Assembly: GCA_024138015.1 (NCBI GenBank)
Contig: JAMXBB010000001.1
Span: forward strand, 96,608,520 to 96,672,519
DNA from: Lumnitzera littorea
Taxonomy: Eukaryota > Streptophyta > Magnoliopsida > Myrtales > Combretaceae
Direction of reading: 5' to 3'
Length of the DNA: 64,000 bases
Shown piece after piece: positions 11,270 to 24,372 of this stretch; position 1 is the first letter of the stretch, and every line of letters starts with the position of its first letter. The notes under the pieces were generated by a model. That model was not told where the DNA came from. It did not search any database and was given only the letters and a program-made list of their open reading frames with translations. Made by a program: the position numbers and the translations under genes.

Positions 11270-14200
11270 ATGGTTTTCAGATTTTCTATCAACAATTTCT
11301 TTTTGATAATAATTTTCATGTTGATGAAACTCATAAATGGCCTGCAAGCCCGACAACAATCCTATGTTTTTTATGTCAGGAAATTTGGTGCAGTTGCTGA
11401 TGGAAAAACTGACAACACCGAGGTACATAACAATATTTTCTCTATCCTTTTATTTGTCAAAAATAGGTTCTTAGGTCAACTCTAACAGGGTCTGAAGAAG
11501 GAGTCCATTGAGGTAGAATGGTCATTTCATAAGTTTTGATCCTGAGGGTTGATTCTTCTTCAGCTTTTTCTTTTCTTTCTTTTTTTTTTTCTTATTTTAT
11601 TTTTTGCTTTTTAACCTTAAGATGTTCTTTTTGCTGGTAAAAGAGTACTGGTATGTAGGATTCCTAGAATAAAGTTTCAGGGTTTAGAAGTGGGAGGTCC
11701 ATAATATATATTATTATGTCAGTTTGTAATTTTTCTTGTAAATTTTTTTATATAACAGGTATTTTTGAAGGTATGGAAACAAGCATGTGGATATAAGACG
11801 AAAAGTATATTATCAGTACCTCGAGGAATATTCATGCTCCGGACCATGATTTTTGAAGGTCCGTGCAAGGGTTCGATTCGGTTTGATACAAGAGGGATTA
11901 TAAGAGCTTTCAATGACAAATCAGCCATCTTTGGTAATTCTTGGATTTCATTTCAATACCTAAATGACTTTGAAATGACTGGAGGTGGAACATTTGATGG
12001 CCAGGGAGCAGCAGCTTGGCCCTATAACCACTGTGGCAAGGGGCAATGCCCAGCATTGCCTGTTGTAAGTTTTTGGTTAAACTCTGTGTTTCGCTATTTA
12101 AAAAGAAAGTGAAAATGGATAGAAATGAATATACATTTAATGAGAAAAAATAGAAATTAAAATGAATAAAAAAGCTAAATAATACATATAAAGATAAAAA
12201 TATCTGGTACCTTTTTTTTTTCTCTTAATAGTAATTTTAGAAAGATTTCAATAATTGCAAACTTAAATCCACTAATTTTTTCTCTCTAACTTTGAGAACA
12301 ATGGGATTAAAATGTTAATTTTTTTATCCATTTGGACTAATTTTTATCCTTTTTTTTTATTTACCTCGATTTCATCCCATCTAAATAAGGAATTAAATCT
12401 AAATAAGGAATTAAATCCGTTATGTTTAAAGAATAATATTCATGTCGATCATGCTATTTTCTAATATTGTTAGGGTTATTTAGGTGCTATGATGTATAAT
12501 GTGAGAAATTTAAGAAAGAGGCAAGAAATTAAGGATGTTTTCATGGTAACGTCTTTAAATACTTAATAAAAGTACATCTGTTACATTTAAAAAGCTAATG
12601 AATTAGGTGGCGAATGGACACTATAGTTGACTTTGACTGGTGTGTGTCTCAACGTTTTATACTCTGAATGTTTACTGGGGCATTTAACAGAGTTAATTAC
12701 TGAAGTGAAATGAAATATGTTCGCTCTATGGGTGTCCATTAAATAATAAGTATATAATTTTTTTTTTGGATAATTACAAACAATTATTGGTCAATAAGAA
12801 TAGTTTTAATAATGCTAATATGTTACGTGAATTAATAAATAACATATAAATATTAATAAAAATTTAATACATTAAAAAATAATTAATACTCTTTAAAAAA
12901 AGATATTTATTTATTATTATTTATCGAATTTTTATTGATATTTATATACTATTTATTGATTCATATAATATATTAATACTATTAAATCTTTTTTCTCTCA
13001 ATGTAAATAGATTATGCAATCTCCAATAATCTCAAACAGTCTAGCATTGTTTTGGGGTTTTAGCAGCGGTTTTGGAGCACTATGGGGAGATTTTCTGAGT
13101 TTTGGGATTTATCCCGACTTATAATGTAATTAAGATTCGCTCAAAGAAACATATTATATACAAAGTAGTAAATTTTACTGAACATATGGGTTTTTTTTTT
13201 TTCCTTCCCTCCAATCGTTCATAAAATAGCCAAAAGCACTTGAGCTAAAAATAGTTTTTCGATCATTCAGACACTTGCATTCAACTTCCTCACCAATTCA
13301 ATCATCAGAGGCATAAGATCCATAAACAGCAGGAGTGTGCACATAAATATCTACGGTTGCAGCCACGTAACCTTACAATACATCAACCTGGTAGCCCCCG
13401 ACAAGAGCCCCAACACTGATGGTATTCGTATAGCCAGTTCCAACAACATCAACATCCTCGACTCCGCAATCGGCACCGGAGACGATTGCGTCGCCTTGTT
13501 GTCCGGTTTTAAGGGTATACGCATAGAACGAGTACGATGCGGCCCTGGGCATGGCATCAGTGTGGGGAGCCTGGGAAAGTATCCTTATGAGCGGGATTCG
13601 AGTGGCCTTATAGTCAGGAACTGCACTCTTGTTGGTACTCAAAATGGTCTGAGGATCAAATCTTGGGAGTCTTCTTATAAGTCCAAGGTTTACAATTTTA
13701 CATTTGAAGACATCATTATGGAGAATGTTGAAAACCCTATTGTGATTGATCAACGGTATTGTCCATCAGGTCGTTGCGGTAAGGGGCAGGTAATGTTTCA
13801 CGAACATCCTGTCATTTTCTTCTTCCATATCTTCTTTCAAATATATATATATATATATATATAAATGATAAGGTTATATTTAAAAGGAAAATACGGAAAT
13901 CAATCTAATGATCTTAAAACTAATATTATTAGATTTAGTTTAATTTATCAAGTTCAACTCCATTCAATTTGAACCGATTATAAAACTAATCTGAATTATC
14001 CTTTTTAATTTACATTAATAAAGATATAAAAAGATGTAATTAACCTAATTAGTCTAACCCAATGCTAATAGGACCATGACATGTTTAGTTGTTTCATACT
14101 TTTCTTTTAAAAAGAAAAAAACTTTAAATTTTAACTTTATCAATGAAGAGAAAATTCACAAAATAGCCGCATGCCTTAAAACCATCCAACTCTCCTAATT

Positions 14201-14521
14201 CGAAACTAAACTCGCCATATTTTCATCTTATACAATACATAAATATGCATATTATTTTGCTGGATTCATCATTAATCTGTTGAATATATGCAGGGGTCGT
14301 TGGTAGCTATAAAAGACGTATCATTTATCAATATAAGGGGTACATCAGCGTCACAAGTAGCAGTGAATCTTCAATGCAGTCACATCGTACCGTGCCGAAA
14401 CATTATTCTTAGGGATATCAATATAAAACACATTAGTGGTGATGATTGGCCTATAAAGTCCTCGTGCTCTTTTGCTCGTGGTTCTTCTTATGGAATCCAA
14501 AATCCAAAAGCTTGCATATAG
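11270..14521 (+). CDS. Polygalacturonase (glycoside hydrolase family 28), four exons
   Basis: Exons 11,270-11,422, 11,759-12,064, 13,271-13,789 and 14,294-14,521 join in phase 0 into a 401-residue protein, usual for plant polygalacturonases. All introns are GT...AG (donors GTACAT, GTAAGT, GTAATG). The enzyme hydrolyses alpha-1,4-galacturonosyl links of pectin in the cell wall. The N-terminus is a hydrophobic signal peptide (about residues 1-27). The four family motifs are intact in exon 3: SPNTDGI, GTGDDC (catalytic Asp pair), CGPGHGIS (catalytic His) and RIKSW. GGGTFDGQG and a conserved C-P-S-G-R-C region are also present, and the end is NPKACI then TAG. No stop or frameshift is seen, so it is probably functional. 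Endo versus exo activity and tissue cannot be told from sequence. It is flanked by dead retroelements on both sides. Confidence 0.93.
12804..12987. mobile_element. Hairpin (foldback/MITE-like) element in intron 2 of the polygalacturonase
   Basis: The arms at about 12,804-12,864 and 12,926-12,987 are near-perfect inverted repeats of some 60 bp (for example AATTAATAAATAACATAT against the complement of ATACTATTTATTGATTC), separated by about 60 bp. Size, AT content and intronic location fit a small non-autonomous element. TSDs are not clear in the AT-rich flanks. Confidence 0.65.
13841..13862. repeat. (TA)n microsatellite in intron 3
   Basis: A run of alternating A and T about 22 bp long lies just after the third donor site; it is not coding. 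Confidence 0.85.
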
Positions 14522-15279
14522 TGGTCTAATGACAATTAGGGATGTCTACAAAATCAAACTCTTTGTTAAGCTTTCAAGGATCTGGGCTTCTTTTCTTTGT
14601 TCATGGGCTTTAATTTGTCCATAATACTCCTTTTGTTTTTTTGGGTCATACCAGGCAAGGCCAAGAATCGGGGAAATTTTGGATGGAAGACTTGGCCGAC
14701 TAAAGGAATAAGGACGAGATTAGTTGTAGTAGCGAAGTCCAATGAAATACAAAAAAGTAATTTGTTATAACATTGTTGTAATAAATTGAGCGATTAGATA
14801 TCAATGTTGATGTGAAATCCACCAAAATCCTCTAACTAGCTTTTTGAGAGAGACCGCCAAAGGATCTCGTCTTACAGTATTCCATATGATCAATGCTTAA
14901 TGGGTGTAGGAAAGATCATTTAATCTAAATAAATACGCAAATCAATTAAATCTTAAACCATCTACATTAATCAATTGCAATTGTTTTTACACACAATATG
15001 CTTTGAACAATTTCAAGCACTAGATGTTTGGGAATGTATAAAAAATTAGTTTTGCAATATAAACTAATTATGATAAAAATTAATATACCTTCCAATATAG
15101 AAATTAATGATACAAGATACCTTAAAATATAACACTGCATGCAACCAACTGGCCCCAATTATCATTCAAAGAAGTTCCTTGTACAAAGAAGATCCAATCT
15201 TGCCAATCAATTTAACTAAACCAATCGGTCAAATAAAAAGATTAAGCAACCAATTTGTTCTAAGAAGCCTTGGATGGTA
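14522..15279. other. 3' flank of the polygalacturonase gene; no other gene seen
   Basis: An AATAAA at 14,780-14,785, about 260 bp after the stop codon, is a plausible poly(A) signal. No other coding or repeat structure is recognised. Confidence 0.45.
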
Positions 15280-16400
15280 CTTCAATCACCATTTGAACGG
15301 TACGAGTAGCAAGGTTCACCATGGGTATTTGTAATTATTGGTAAATTCAAAACCTTAGCCATATTTTGATGCATGAAATTATTCATGCTACTAGAATCTA
15401 CCAAAATTGATACATTCTTACCTTTAATAGTGCCCTTCAATCTCAATATTTTCAAAGCCACAGATCCGGATATTCCAAGGTAACTAATCTTGACTTGGTT
15501 GCCACTTTCCTCTTCCTCCACCAACACGTCACACTCTTTCTCACAGTCTTACAATCCCCTATTCTTATACCCTTCATTGTCATCATCTTCTAGTTTTATC
15601 ACCATCAAAAACTTGGCTTTACAACACGACCTTTGTGATATTTTTCATCATAATTGTAACATAATTCTTTTTCCCTTCTTAAAGCAATTCTTTTGTTGTC
15701 ATTTTTTTAATTGGCAAAGTTTTTGGATTGTTTTGTATTGTGTTTTGTTTATTTAATTTGCTGGTTTTGAGTTGAAAGATGTTTGTGTATTGATTTTGGG
15801 TTGAGAGTTTGAAAAAGATGGTTTAGATAAAATGTATGGTGGGTTTGTTTTGAAAGAACATTGTTTTAGTCCGCTATGGTTCAATGAACTTGTATGTTTA
15901 AGTCTAGTTAACTAGACTTCATGCAATTTTCCCAAGCTCATAACTTCCAGTAATGATGTAGATCATGCTAAAATTACTTCAGCTTGAATGTTTGACTCTA
16001 AAGCAAAAATGAAACAACTTTGAATAAAATTTTCAAAAAGGTCATGTACATGATTGAGAAATAACTCAAATTCACTTTGATATGCTTCAACTATAGGCTT
16101 TTGAACCAATTTTGCAAGTTTACCTTAATAATCTTCGCACATCGATGGTCTAAACTTAAGTTTTAATGCTTGCAAGAATGGTTGCCATATAGTTAATAAA
16201 CCACTTCTGAACATCCATTAATACCATGCAAGAGCTTCATGTTCCATTGCAAATATTGCCATCTTCATTCTTTTTGTCTCTAATACTTCATGTTAGACAA
16301 TAAATTGTGTAATTTTAAAAATCTACACATCTAGATCTTGCCTATTGAATTTTGGCGATTCCAACTTAATGTTGCAAACACTTGATTGTGACTCCTCCCT
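15280..16400 (-). pseudogene. gag-protease remnant of a Reina-like gypsy element (Z), host of element G
   Basis: Read on the - strand from 16,400 down, this gives gag similar to Reina-type chromoviruses: SPKFN, IFKITQF, the block ALAWY-WM then PFLQALKLKFRPSM, and LCYNYDEKYHKGR at about 15,650-15,610 (a knuckle whose second Cys is Tyr). Near 15,430-15,380 the protease core reads ILVDSSSMNNF where VLIDSGATHNF is usual, so the active-site Gly is Ser. Stops are frequent. RT and integrase are absent. The gag continues upstream beyond element G at 32,347-32,372, which confirms that G inserted into it. Confidence 0.75.
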
Positions 16401-16449
16401 TGATGGGCTACACCAAGAGCAAACAAAGGCAACCATATCAAGGTGGGTC

Positions 16450-19136
16450 TATAACACCCTAAAACCCGAAGGCACCATACTCACCATGTATCCCTACCAT
16501 TCAAGAATATGTTAAGACTCTAAAACCAACTATAATATTCATAATCACTTATAATAACCGCTTATCAGGTACAAAACAACAATTCTTTGAATACATCAAT
16601 TTGAATGACTCATAAGTGAGTCACTTTAACCATAAATATATTAAATAACTAAATCTCGATCTTTTATAATATACAGAACTAATTATCTCTCTTTTCTAAT
16701 CTGATAATAGCAATTTCCATACTTATTGTAAACATATTGAATTAACCTATAACTATAAAAAAAAATAGAAGAATAAGCTGAAACCCATTATAGGTGCACA
16801 AACACATACGATGCTAAGCCCAAAACATCCACATGCGTATAATGCAATTGTAACAGATAAGCAAACAATAGTTTGATTATCTTTAATTTAGGCTAGCGAA
16901 CAACATAGGGGTACTCATGATCCCACCACATCATAATTTGTTTTCACATACATAAGTGGATATAATATAAGTGTTCCTTTAAGTTCTTTATGCCCAAAGC
17001 TAGAATCTAGAGACTAGAAACCTAATATTCTAATTATGTTGTTCCATATGAAAGTTCACTAGAGAACTCTATTATATGATCAACAGTTGCCTCTTTAGGG
17101 AACTACCATTACGGGCCCCTAAAGTAAGCAAGTTAAGCACAACTAACAATCAAGATCAATTAGGTCAAATATAGATTAGTCCAGTTAGGTCCTTTCTAAC
17201 TTAGTAAGTACAACTATACAAATAAACACCATGTACCTAGAATCACTCCACAACAACTAAAAAAACTCTAACTCACAAATCCTAAATCCATAGCTCAAAC
17301 CTCAATAAGGAATCCAACAACCACCACAAATCTATTTGAAAAACAAGCGTACACGTTAACTCTCTAGAACTTGATAACTAGGTTTTACCTAAAAGTTACC
17401 TATGAATCTATAAACTTATCTAATCAAAAGTTTCGAAAGAAAAATAATCAAATCCATTCATAAATCAAGAATAGAAATTGGAGATAATATAAATACGTAA
17501 TATAATAAAGTCAAAAGTTAACATATTTATATAATATTATTTACTTACTCAAAATGTAAGGTATGATATATATATATATATATATATATATAAAGAAAAA
17601 TATAAAGTGAACACATAATGAGGGTGTAAAAAATAGATAATTTTACTAATCATTATAACAATAAAAGAATACATACTTAATTAGACAAGAGCTCATAGAA
17701 ATACATAAAGAAAGATATATTAATAATAGGAATCCAAATCATATATGCTATACGATTAATATCATACACTACCTAACCATAATATCAATGAAATAGAAAT
17801 AATATAACAATAATAATATCATCAATAATAATAATAAATTAAGGTTATAATCATAATTGAGTAAAATTATCATAATCAAATTGATACTTGAAATCGTATA
17901 TATATGAAATCAGTATTACTACATTCTACACCTAGAAAATAGTGACCTAACTCTGAATATAACGGAAAATATGAATCAACCCATACATAAATATATACCT
18001 ATACTCAGATATACGACCTAAATTATAACAACAACTTCTATGTAAAATAATACTATATAATATGACAAATAAAAAAAAATTATAGTAAAAATCGAATACT
18101 AACAAAATAATTAATTTTCACAATAATAATAGAAAAAAATAAAAAAAATACACTACGTATACGACATCGAAAAAGGAAACCGAATTGACTTGCGAAATAA
18201 AGTCGAGACAAAAACACTAGATGGACACAAATTGACACCAAACAGGAACCTATTACAAACAAAAATATAAAAATTATATTTGATATAATAATATTCCCAA
18301 ATAATTAACTAATAAAATTTACTAGATTGGCTAGGAACGCGTAGAAATAAGGGCAAAAACAAAATACACCATAAGAGAATAAAATTGATTTAACCAAATG
18401 AGAGAGCTTTGGATGGGTGTGGGGTCCAGTGTATTTAGGGTTGGGGAGTTGTGGCTAATGTGTAGAATATCTCCCTATCAAGAGTTAATTTCTTATTATT
18501 TAGATATTTTGATCAAAAGGAATATTAGAACAGAAAAATCCATTAGATAATGAACTATTGGTTTTAAGCCATCTCTGGCAATGTTGAGAGGTTAATGAAG
18601 GGGAAGGGAGAGTAGCGTCTATGAGCGAGGATTGGAGAAGAATCAAAGAGGGTCAAAGAAATGGGAAATATATAGGGGATTGGGGAAATGATGAAAGTGG
18701 AAATTGGGGGAAGGGTTTAGGTAGGGTTTTGGGTAGAGTCCAGATTACTCTAGAACATTTTAGGATATATAGAGTGTCTATAATTAAGTTTAAAAAATAA
18801 ATAATTAATTAAAATGAGAATAAATAGTATCTAGAAAAATAGATAATGCATTAAGATACCATAAAATATATAATACTAGTAAAAATATATATACTTTATT
18901 TGTAAAATAAACTTAATCTATTTAATGCGTACATAAAATAAGTATTTTAGAAAAATACAATCAGAACTTTAAATTAAGCATCTATTCTATATGATACACT
19001 TTAAAATAAGATTAGAATCACTTAAAGATTAATAAATTAAGATTTTCCTATTAGAATGTAGTTTCTATCAACACGACCTAAATTATTTTACTACTTCATT
19101 AGTGAATTATTATTTTAACTTGACTAGGGTGTTTCA
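16450..19136. mobile_element. Solo LTR H (2,687 bp) inside the G 3' LTR
   Basis: The flanking G LTR is continuous when this block is removed. The duplication is GGGTC (16,445-16,449) and GGGTT (19,137-19,141). Termini are TATAACACCCTA (probably mutated from TGTAACACCC) and GGGTGTTTCA. There are no coding domains. It contains an (AT)n tract at 17,566-17,592 and a G-rich patch at 18,410-18,730. Length and layout recall the LTR-A family, but I could not align the two. Confidence 0.75.
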
Positions 19137-19230
19137 GGGTTCAAGCTTGCAAAAGGCTTGAAATGAAAGGCGAGAAAAGCATGGTAATAATGAAGTAAAC
19201 AAGCAAAAACCTACAAACAATTCTAAGCAT

Positions 19231-19972
19231 AGTTGTTAAAGTTACAATTTTCCTCATGCAATTCTATGAGTTTACGGTTTTAGGAAGCTCTTCCAAGTTA
19301 ACTTATGTATAAACTCTTTTTCATGTAGAAACTTATGTTTTTAACCAAATTCATATGGAAACTTAAGTTTTTCACCAATTTATCGATTCTCTATATCTAA
19401 GTTAAATAGGCTAAAAAATAAAAAATAAAAAAAAATGCAACTAAGCTTTTACAAGCCATCGACTATCAGGGTATAATATCATCTTCCATATCCTATTTTA
19501 TTTTATTTTATTTTATTTTATTTTCTCTTTTTCTCTCTCTTAGTCCCTTATTTTATGTTCATAGCTTTCACCCAGGTTTTAGCTCTAATAGCAAAAATTA
19601 CAAGAAAAATTATATAATTTAGTTTATATCATCAGTAATTTGAAATGAATTGAAATACTTGGTTCTCTTTAGTTCATTGCTTTTTTTCAAAAGAAAATAA
19701 TGGAAAAAGTTTAGTTTCAACTTTGTTTATCCTTCTTATGTATATGTTTAATTATATATTATTAAGAATTTTTTTTATGAAAAAAGAACTTAATCTTCAT
19801 TTATGTATTTTCACCTTGTATTTCAAGTTTTAAATAATTACTATCAGCATCTCCACATTTTTTTAAAGCTATTTTGCATAGGTTATAAAAACTGACATTT
19901 CTATGTTTTGATTTCACATTCCGATCTACTAACCTTTTAACGATTCTACATTGAATCGTGAGTTTAACAACC
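19231..19972. mobile_element. Mutator-like MITE (742 bp) inside the G 3' LTR
   Basis: It is absent from the homologous place in the 5' LTR. Terminal inverted repeats start AGTTGTTAAAG on the left and, read inverted, GGTTGTTAAAC on the right (10 perfect bases then imperfect). The flanks TTCTAAGCAT (19,221-19,230) and TTCTAAAGAT (19,973-19,982) form a 10-bp near-duplication, which fits the 8-10 bp TSDs of Mutator-like elements. No coding sequence; a (TTTTA)n tract lies at 19,495-19,524. Confidence 0.7.
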
Positions 19973-20745
19973 TTCTAAAGATATGATGCATCGAGGAAAC
20001 TCTACGAACTCACAAAACTAGCTCGATATAATGCACGAGCAACTCGGCAAGGTCACCCATCATCTAGCTTTGCTTAAGGGTTAGGATAAAAGTAAGGAAA
20101 TAGTAAGCCCAGTAGCTCACAAGGAATGGTATGTATTCAATATATAGATTCTAATTGTTGCAGCTACATATTATAAGGGTATTTATACCTAAAATGTTAG
20201 GGTAACTTACCTAAAATAGAAAAGATAAAAAGGTATTGTCTAAAAGAAGTGATATGCAAGGAGTAATAAAGGGTATAAATGAAAAATCAAAGAAATGGGT
20301 GATTAGTGCAGTAAATCCTTTCACATGGGAGCTGGACACATGGCAGTCAATCATTAGGGAGTTCTTAGTAGAAAACAGACAAAGTTGTCCAGTTAAGCTA
20401 GGGGTTACCGAGCAAAGGTGCCGAGCATATTTAGTGGTTCTTTCGGGAAGATGTTGGCTTAGATGTATTATGGGGTTCTCGACTCAACTATTGCCAAGCC
20501 AGTGGTATATACAGGTAGAGCAAAGCAAACAGCAGGGCTAGCTAAGCAATCAAGGGAACATGAATCAGGTTAGCATACAATGGCTGGCATAATTAAAAAT
20601 AGATTAGCTTAACATGTGAAGTTGTTTAGTAGTGAAGATCAGCTCGGCCTCAACTGGAGTTGGTTGGAACAAGAGAATTCGCTTTGTCAATCCTTCGAGC
20701 TCGAGCTCAAGCTCATGTCAATGGTCTAGTTGTCTAATCCCATCA

Positions 20746-22384
20746 TCCCTTTTAGGTTACTTTAGATTTGGGATCAAATCTGACTTATCTTCGCTCAATT
20801 CTCCTTAAGGTTGGTAAGGACTCAGGTCAACAATATTGAAAGTATTAGAAACTCCATAATCTTTATGTAATTCCATTTAATAGGCATTGTTATTGATCCT
20901 TTAGAGTATTCTAAAAAGGCCTTCGGCTAAGGCAAACAATTTACTTTTTCTCTTGCTCAAAAACCTATTCTTGCTTAAGTGTAGCCATACTAATTCACCG
21001 GGCTGAAATTGTACTGTCTTTCTTCCTTTAATCTTCTCTCTTAACTTTTTGGTAGCTTAGTCAATTTGCTAGGCAACCTTCTAATAGATCTGCTGAATAA
21101 ACTGTACTTGGGCTCTCACTTTAGGGTCTTCTTCCTCGTCTATGGTTGCTAGAGTGTAATTAAGGGTAGCTCTACTTTAAAGCCATAGGCAACTTTAAAG
21201 GGTGTTTGTTTCGTGGTGCTATGTGCCGTGTAATTGTAAGCAAATTCAACCGTAAGCAAACAAACATCTTAATCACTTAAATTCTTCCCCACTACAACTC
21301 GGAGCAGTAATCTTGAAATGCGGTTGATTAACTCTATTTGGCCATCGGTTTGGGGATGACAACAAGTGCTAAAGAGCATTTTAATCCCCACATTACACCA
21401 AAGAGTTCTCCGAAAATGGCTTTGAAACTTTGAATCCCTATCTGATACCATACTTCTCGGTATACTGTGCAAACAAACAATCTCTTGCAAAAAGAGAAAA
21501 GCAATAGTCGAAGCATCGTTAGTTTTTTTAGTAGGGCATAAAGTGCACCATTTTGTTGAAACTATCTATGATGAACATTATTGCATCTTTGCCTTGGGTA
21601 GTATGTGGTACTTTGAGGACAAAGTCCATGCTCAACTTAGACAAAGTCTTGGTCGAAATAAGTAAAGGCATTGCTTTCCATTACTTGGCTCAGCATTTGG
21701 CCCTCTTATAAATAACCCAATTCTTAACAATCCAATGCACATCTCATCTCATCTTAAGCCAAAAGAACCTCCCATTCAATAATTCATACGTCCTCTTCTC
21801 TCCAAAATGTTCAAAGAGTCCTCTACCATAAGCTTCTCTCACTAACAATTCTCTTACAAAACACGTTGGTACACATAATTTACCACCTCGAAATAAGTAT
21901 CCAGCCTCTACATGACAGTTATCTATTGTTCTTCCATCTATACATCGTCCAAATATAGAACCAAGATTAGAGTCTTGAGGATGTTGCTCTTTAATGCTTG
22001 TAAATCCTTAGAGTCTTGTCTATAGCTCGGTAAGAAGAACATGTCGCCTTAACAAGGTGTTAGTAACCACATTGGTCTTACCTTGTTTTTACTTAATCAC
22101 GAAGTTAAATCCTTCCAAGAATTCAAACTATCGCGCTTACCTGTTCAATAACTTAATTTAACTTCTGAGGTGCCTTAAGGACTCATAATCTATTTAAATG
22201 ATGAACTCTCTTGACAATAGATAATGTTGTCATACTTAGAGTGCCTAAATAAGAGCTAGAAGTTATTTGTCATATACGAAGTAATTTAATTAAGGTCCTC
22301 TCGGCTTCTCACTATGGTAGTCAACAGGTCGGCCTTCTTGCATCAAGACAACGCCTATGCCAACACTAAATACATCATACTCAA
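20746..22384 (-). pseudogene. pol part of element G: RNase H remainder and integrase
   Basis: The frame resumes from element E with YDVFSVGIGVVLMQEGRP (RNase H start, 22,384-22,330). Integrase follows: a broken zinc domain (EAYGRGLFEHFG and RFFWLKM, about 21,850-21,750), IIDSFNKMVHFMP (about 21,550), then SIPRSMVSDRDSKFQSHF and CHPQTDGQ at about 21,450-21,330, and VEFAYNYTAHSTTKQTPF near 21,230. The catalytic Asp of SDRD and the HPQTDGQ block survive, but the protein is broken by stops and lost Cys residues. Confidence 0.85.
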
Positions 22385-23319
22385 TGATAAGGATCTAAAG
22401 GAAGGAAGAGAAACGGCAGCGAATCTAGAAACGAACAGAAATGGGTATTCAAAGAAAATGGGTACAAAGAACAGGAAGGGCTTTGATAATGAATGTGGAT
22501 GGATCTAACTCATCAAGACACAAACACAATCAGGGGTTTGAGCTCGAAATAGAGTTTGATACAACTCACGAACACTAAATGTTGCTCGAGGTTTCAAATG
22601 AAAGCTAGATACAACTCACTAACCGGTTCAAATGAAGGGGTTCACCACAATCTAAGAACAAGATTGATAGGAACATAGGGACGATTAAAGAGTTTAATCA
22701 TCACTCGATAATCCGGTAAATGCTAACTCAAGTGTGGCTTTACTCGAAAGATGAAAGTTTCACTCTATATATATTTCTGTATATCTATTTGTCTCTATCT
22801 ATATCTGTATCTGTGTATATTAGTACAAATGTTACTATTTATAATAAGTCCTAAACCCTAGTGGCAAAAATTGTAAATAAAGTACAAAGCCTTAAACTCT
22901 AAAGAATTGTGCCTATAAAAAAAATAAAGGGAAAACATGTACAAGAATACAAAACTATGCGTTTTACAAAACTTGACATGCAAGAACTCGTCATATCCTG
23001 GGAGTAGTATCCGGACCGGACAGGGTCGGCAATTGGATGTACGAGTTTGAGAAAGGGTCCTTAACGTCTCATGTGGCTTAGCCGAGACACCAAAGAGATC
23101 CGCCCATAATTGCCGAGTTCTAGAATTAGTCAGCGCTAATCTCTCAAGGTCGTGCTGAGTGGTTTTTTGGTCTCAAGTACTCGGCCTTATAGTTTCTCAA
23201 TGCCTCAACTAATGACAAAGTTGATGCCACGTATTTATTTTCCTTCCCCTCGTCCTTCTAGCTCTCGGCAAGTACTGATAGGCCTCTATTTGGATATGTT
23301 CAGAGGATAATTCTCATCA
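22385..23319 (-). repeat. 3' LTR of element E (935 bp)
   Basis: It runs TGATAAGGATCT to TTCTCATCA on the + strand and is clearly similar to 26,236-27,167 and to the solo copy at 37,816-38,847. A TATAAATA-like box on the - strand lies near 22,840. Confidence 0.85.
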
Positions 23320-23462
23320 TTACCACGGGTTTGAAAGGAAGTAATCCTCGACGTTAAGTGTTAAGCACGGGCTAAGATGCCAAATAAACTTCTCTTCCCT
23401 TTTTTTCTTCACAATGGGTGCCGAGTGTCTCTAGATTTCCTCAAAGCTCATGGGGGTCAAGC
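23320..23462 (-). pseudogene. End of pol of element E, abutting the 3' LTR
   Basis: On the - strand, the protease-proximal frame (TPMSFEEI after F2a is removed) is followed within about 120 bp by LTSRITSFQTRGNDEN, the C-terminal style of chromovirus pol (LRTNxFQEGGND). RT to integrase is missing, so the deletion joins protease to the pol end here. Confidence 0.6.
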
Positions 23463-24372
23463 TGATACAAAACCGTAGATGAACACACTAACCCAATATC
23501 ACGCGTAACCAAAAGGTTAGGTCTAAGCTGCAAGATGGCTTGAAAAATAAATGATAGTTGAAGGTTGAGTAGGGGGTTCTCATGCACCGATGAAAGATAT
23601 GACATACCTACGCCTTACATGAGCTCAAGTCACACTTAATATGATACACAAGTATAGCCGGAGGTCACTCACCACTAGTCTACACTCGAATGGGCTAAAT
23701 AAGAGTAAGAAGGACACTTAGCTCAAGAGTGAAAAAGTTTAGTGTATTCTCTGTATTATGATGTCCTTAACTTTTACAGTATGATAGTATTTATATCATC
23801 CCGTTAGGACAAACCTTAAGTTATAGAAATTACAAAAAGAATGGTCTTTATTTGTTAAAAACAAAAGGGAATAATTTACAAGGAAAATATGAAATTACAC
23901 AAAAGAAGAAACTAGACGTCCTTTGTTAGAAAGGACAGTACAAATGTCAGTAAAGGACAGTACGTACGCGTTTTTGTTGCAATTTTGACACTATTGTGGT
24001 CCAATCAAGGGTGGACCTCTGTTTAGGCCAGCTCAATGTCAGAAGGGGCTAAACTGGGGTTGGTTCAGGGATGGTTCACATTAGGGTTAGCCTTAGATGG
24101 TCAACTCTTGACAGTTATGCTCGACCTCGGCATAGTGGAGATTGCTACATTCTAATTTAGTGCTAGGACTATAGTTTAATAGAGGGTTCAACTCGGCATA
24201 CTGGTTGATCACTTCGGCAACATCTTAGATGGTATGGAGAGCAAAGTAGCTCAACAGATCAAACTAGGATAAGCGCTACTTCTCAGTGCTTAACTCACTT
24301 CAAACAGCTCGATGAACTACCTGAGAGATCCTTCGGGGTCGGGAACGTGTAATCATTCCTTGATCCCTATCA
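23463..24372 (-). mobile_element. Solo LTR F2a (910 bp) inside element E
   Basis: TGATACAAAACC...GATCCCTATCA, TSD CAAGC (23,458-23,462) and CAAGT (24,373-24,377). Removing it restores the host frame (SYHL then TPMSFEEI). It is similar over its length to F2b at 30,941-31,855. A TATAAATA-type box is on the - strand near 23,790. Confidence 0.85.

Larger units (their letters stand above)
16401..20745 (-). repeat. 3' LTR of element G, expanded by two insertions
   Basis: It begins (+ strand) TGATGGGCTACACCAAGAGC and ends CCCATCA. It matches the 5' LTR in three blocks: 16,401-16,449, 19,137-19,230 and 19,983-20,745. The gaps are solo LTR H and a MITE. It holds a TATA-like TATAAATA (- strand, about 20,180). 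The end of pol runs into its first bases, as is common in this lineage. Confidence 0.8.
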
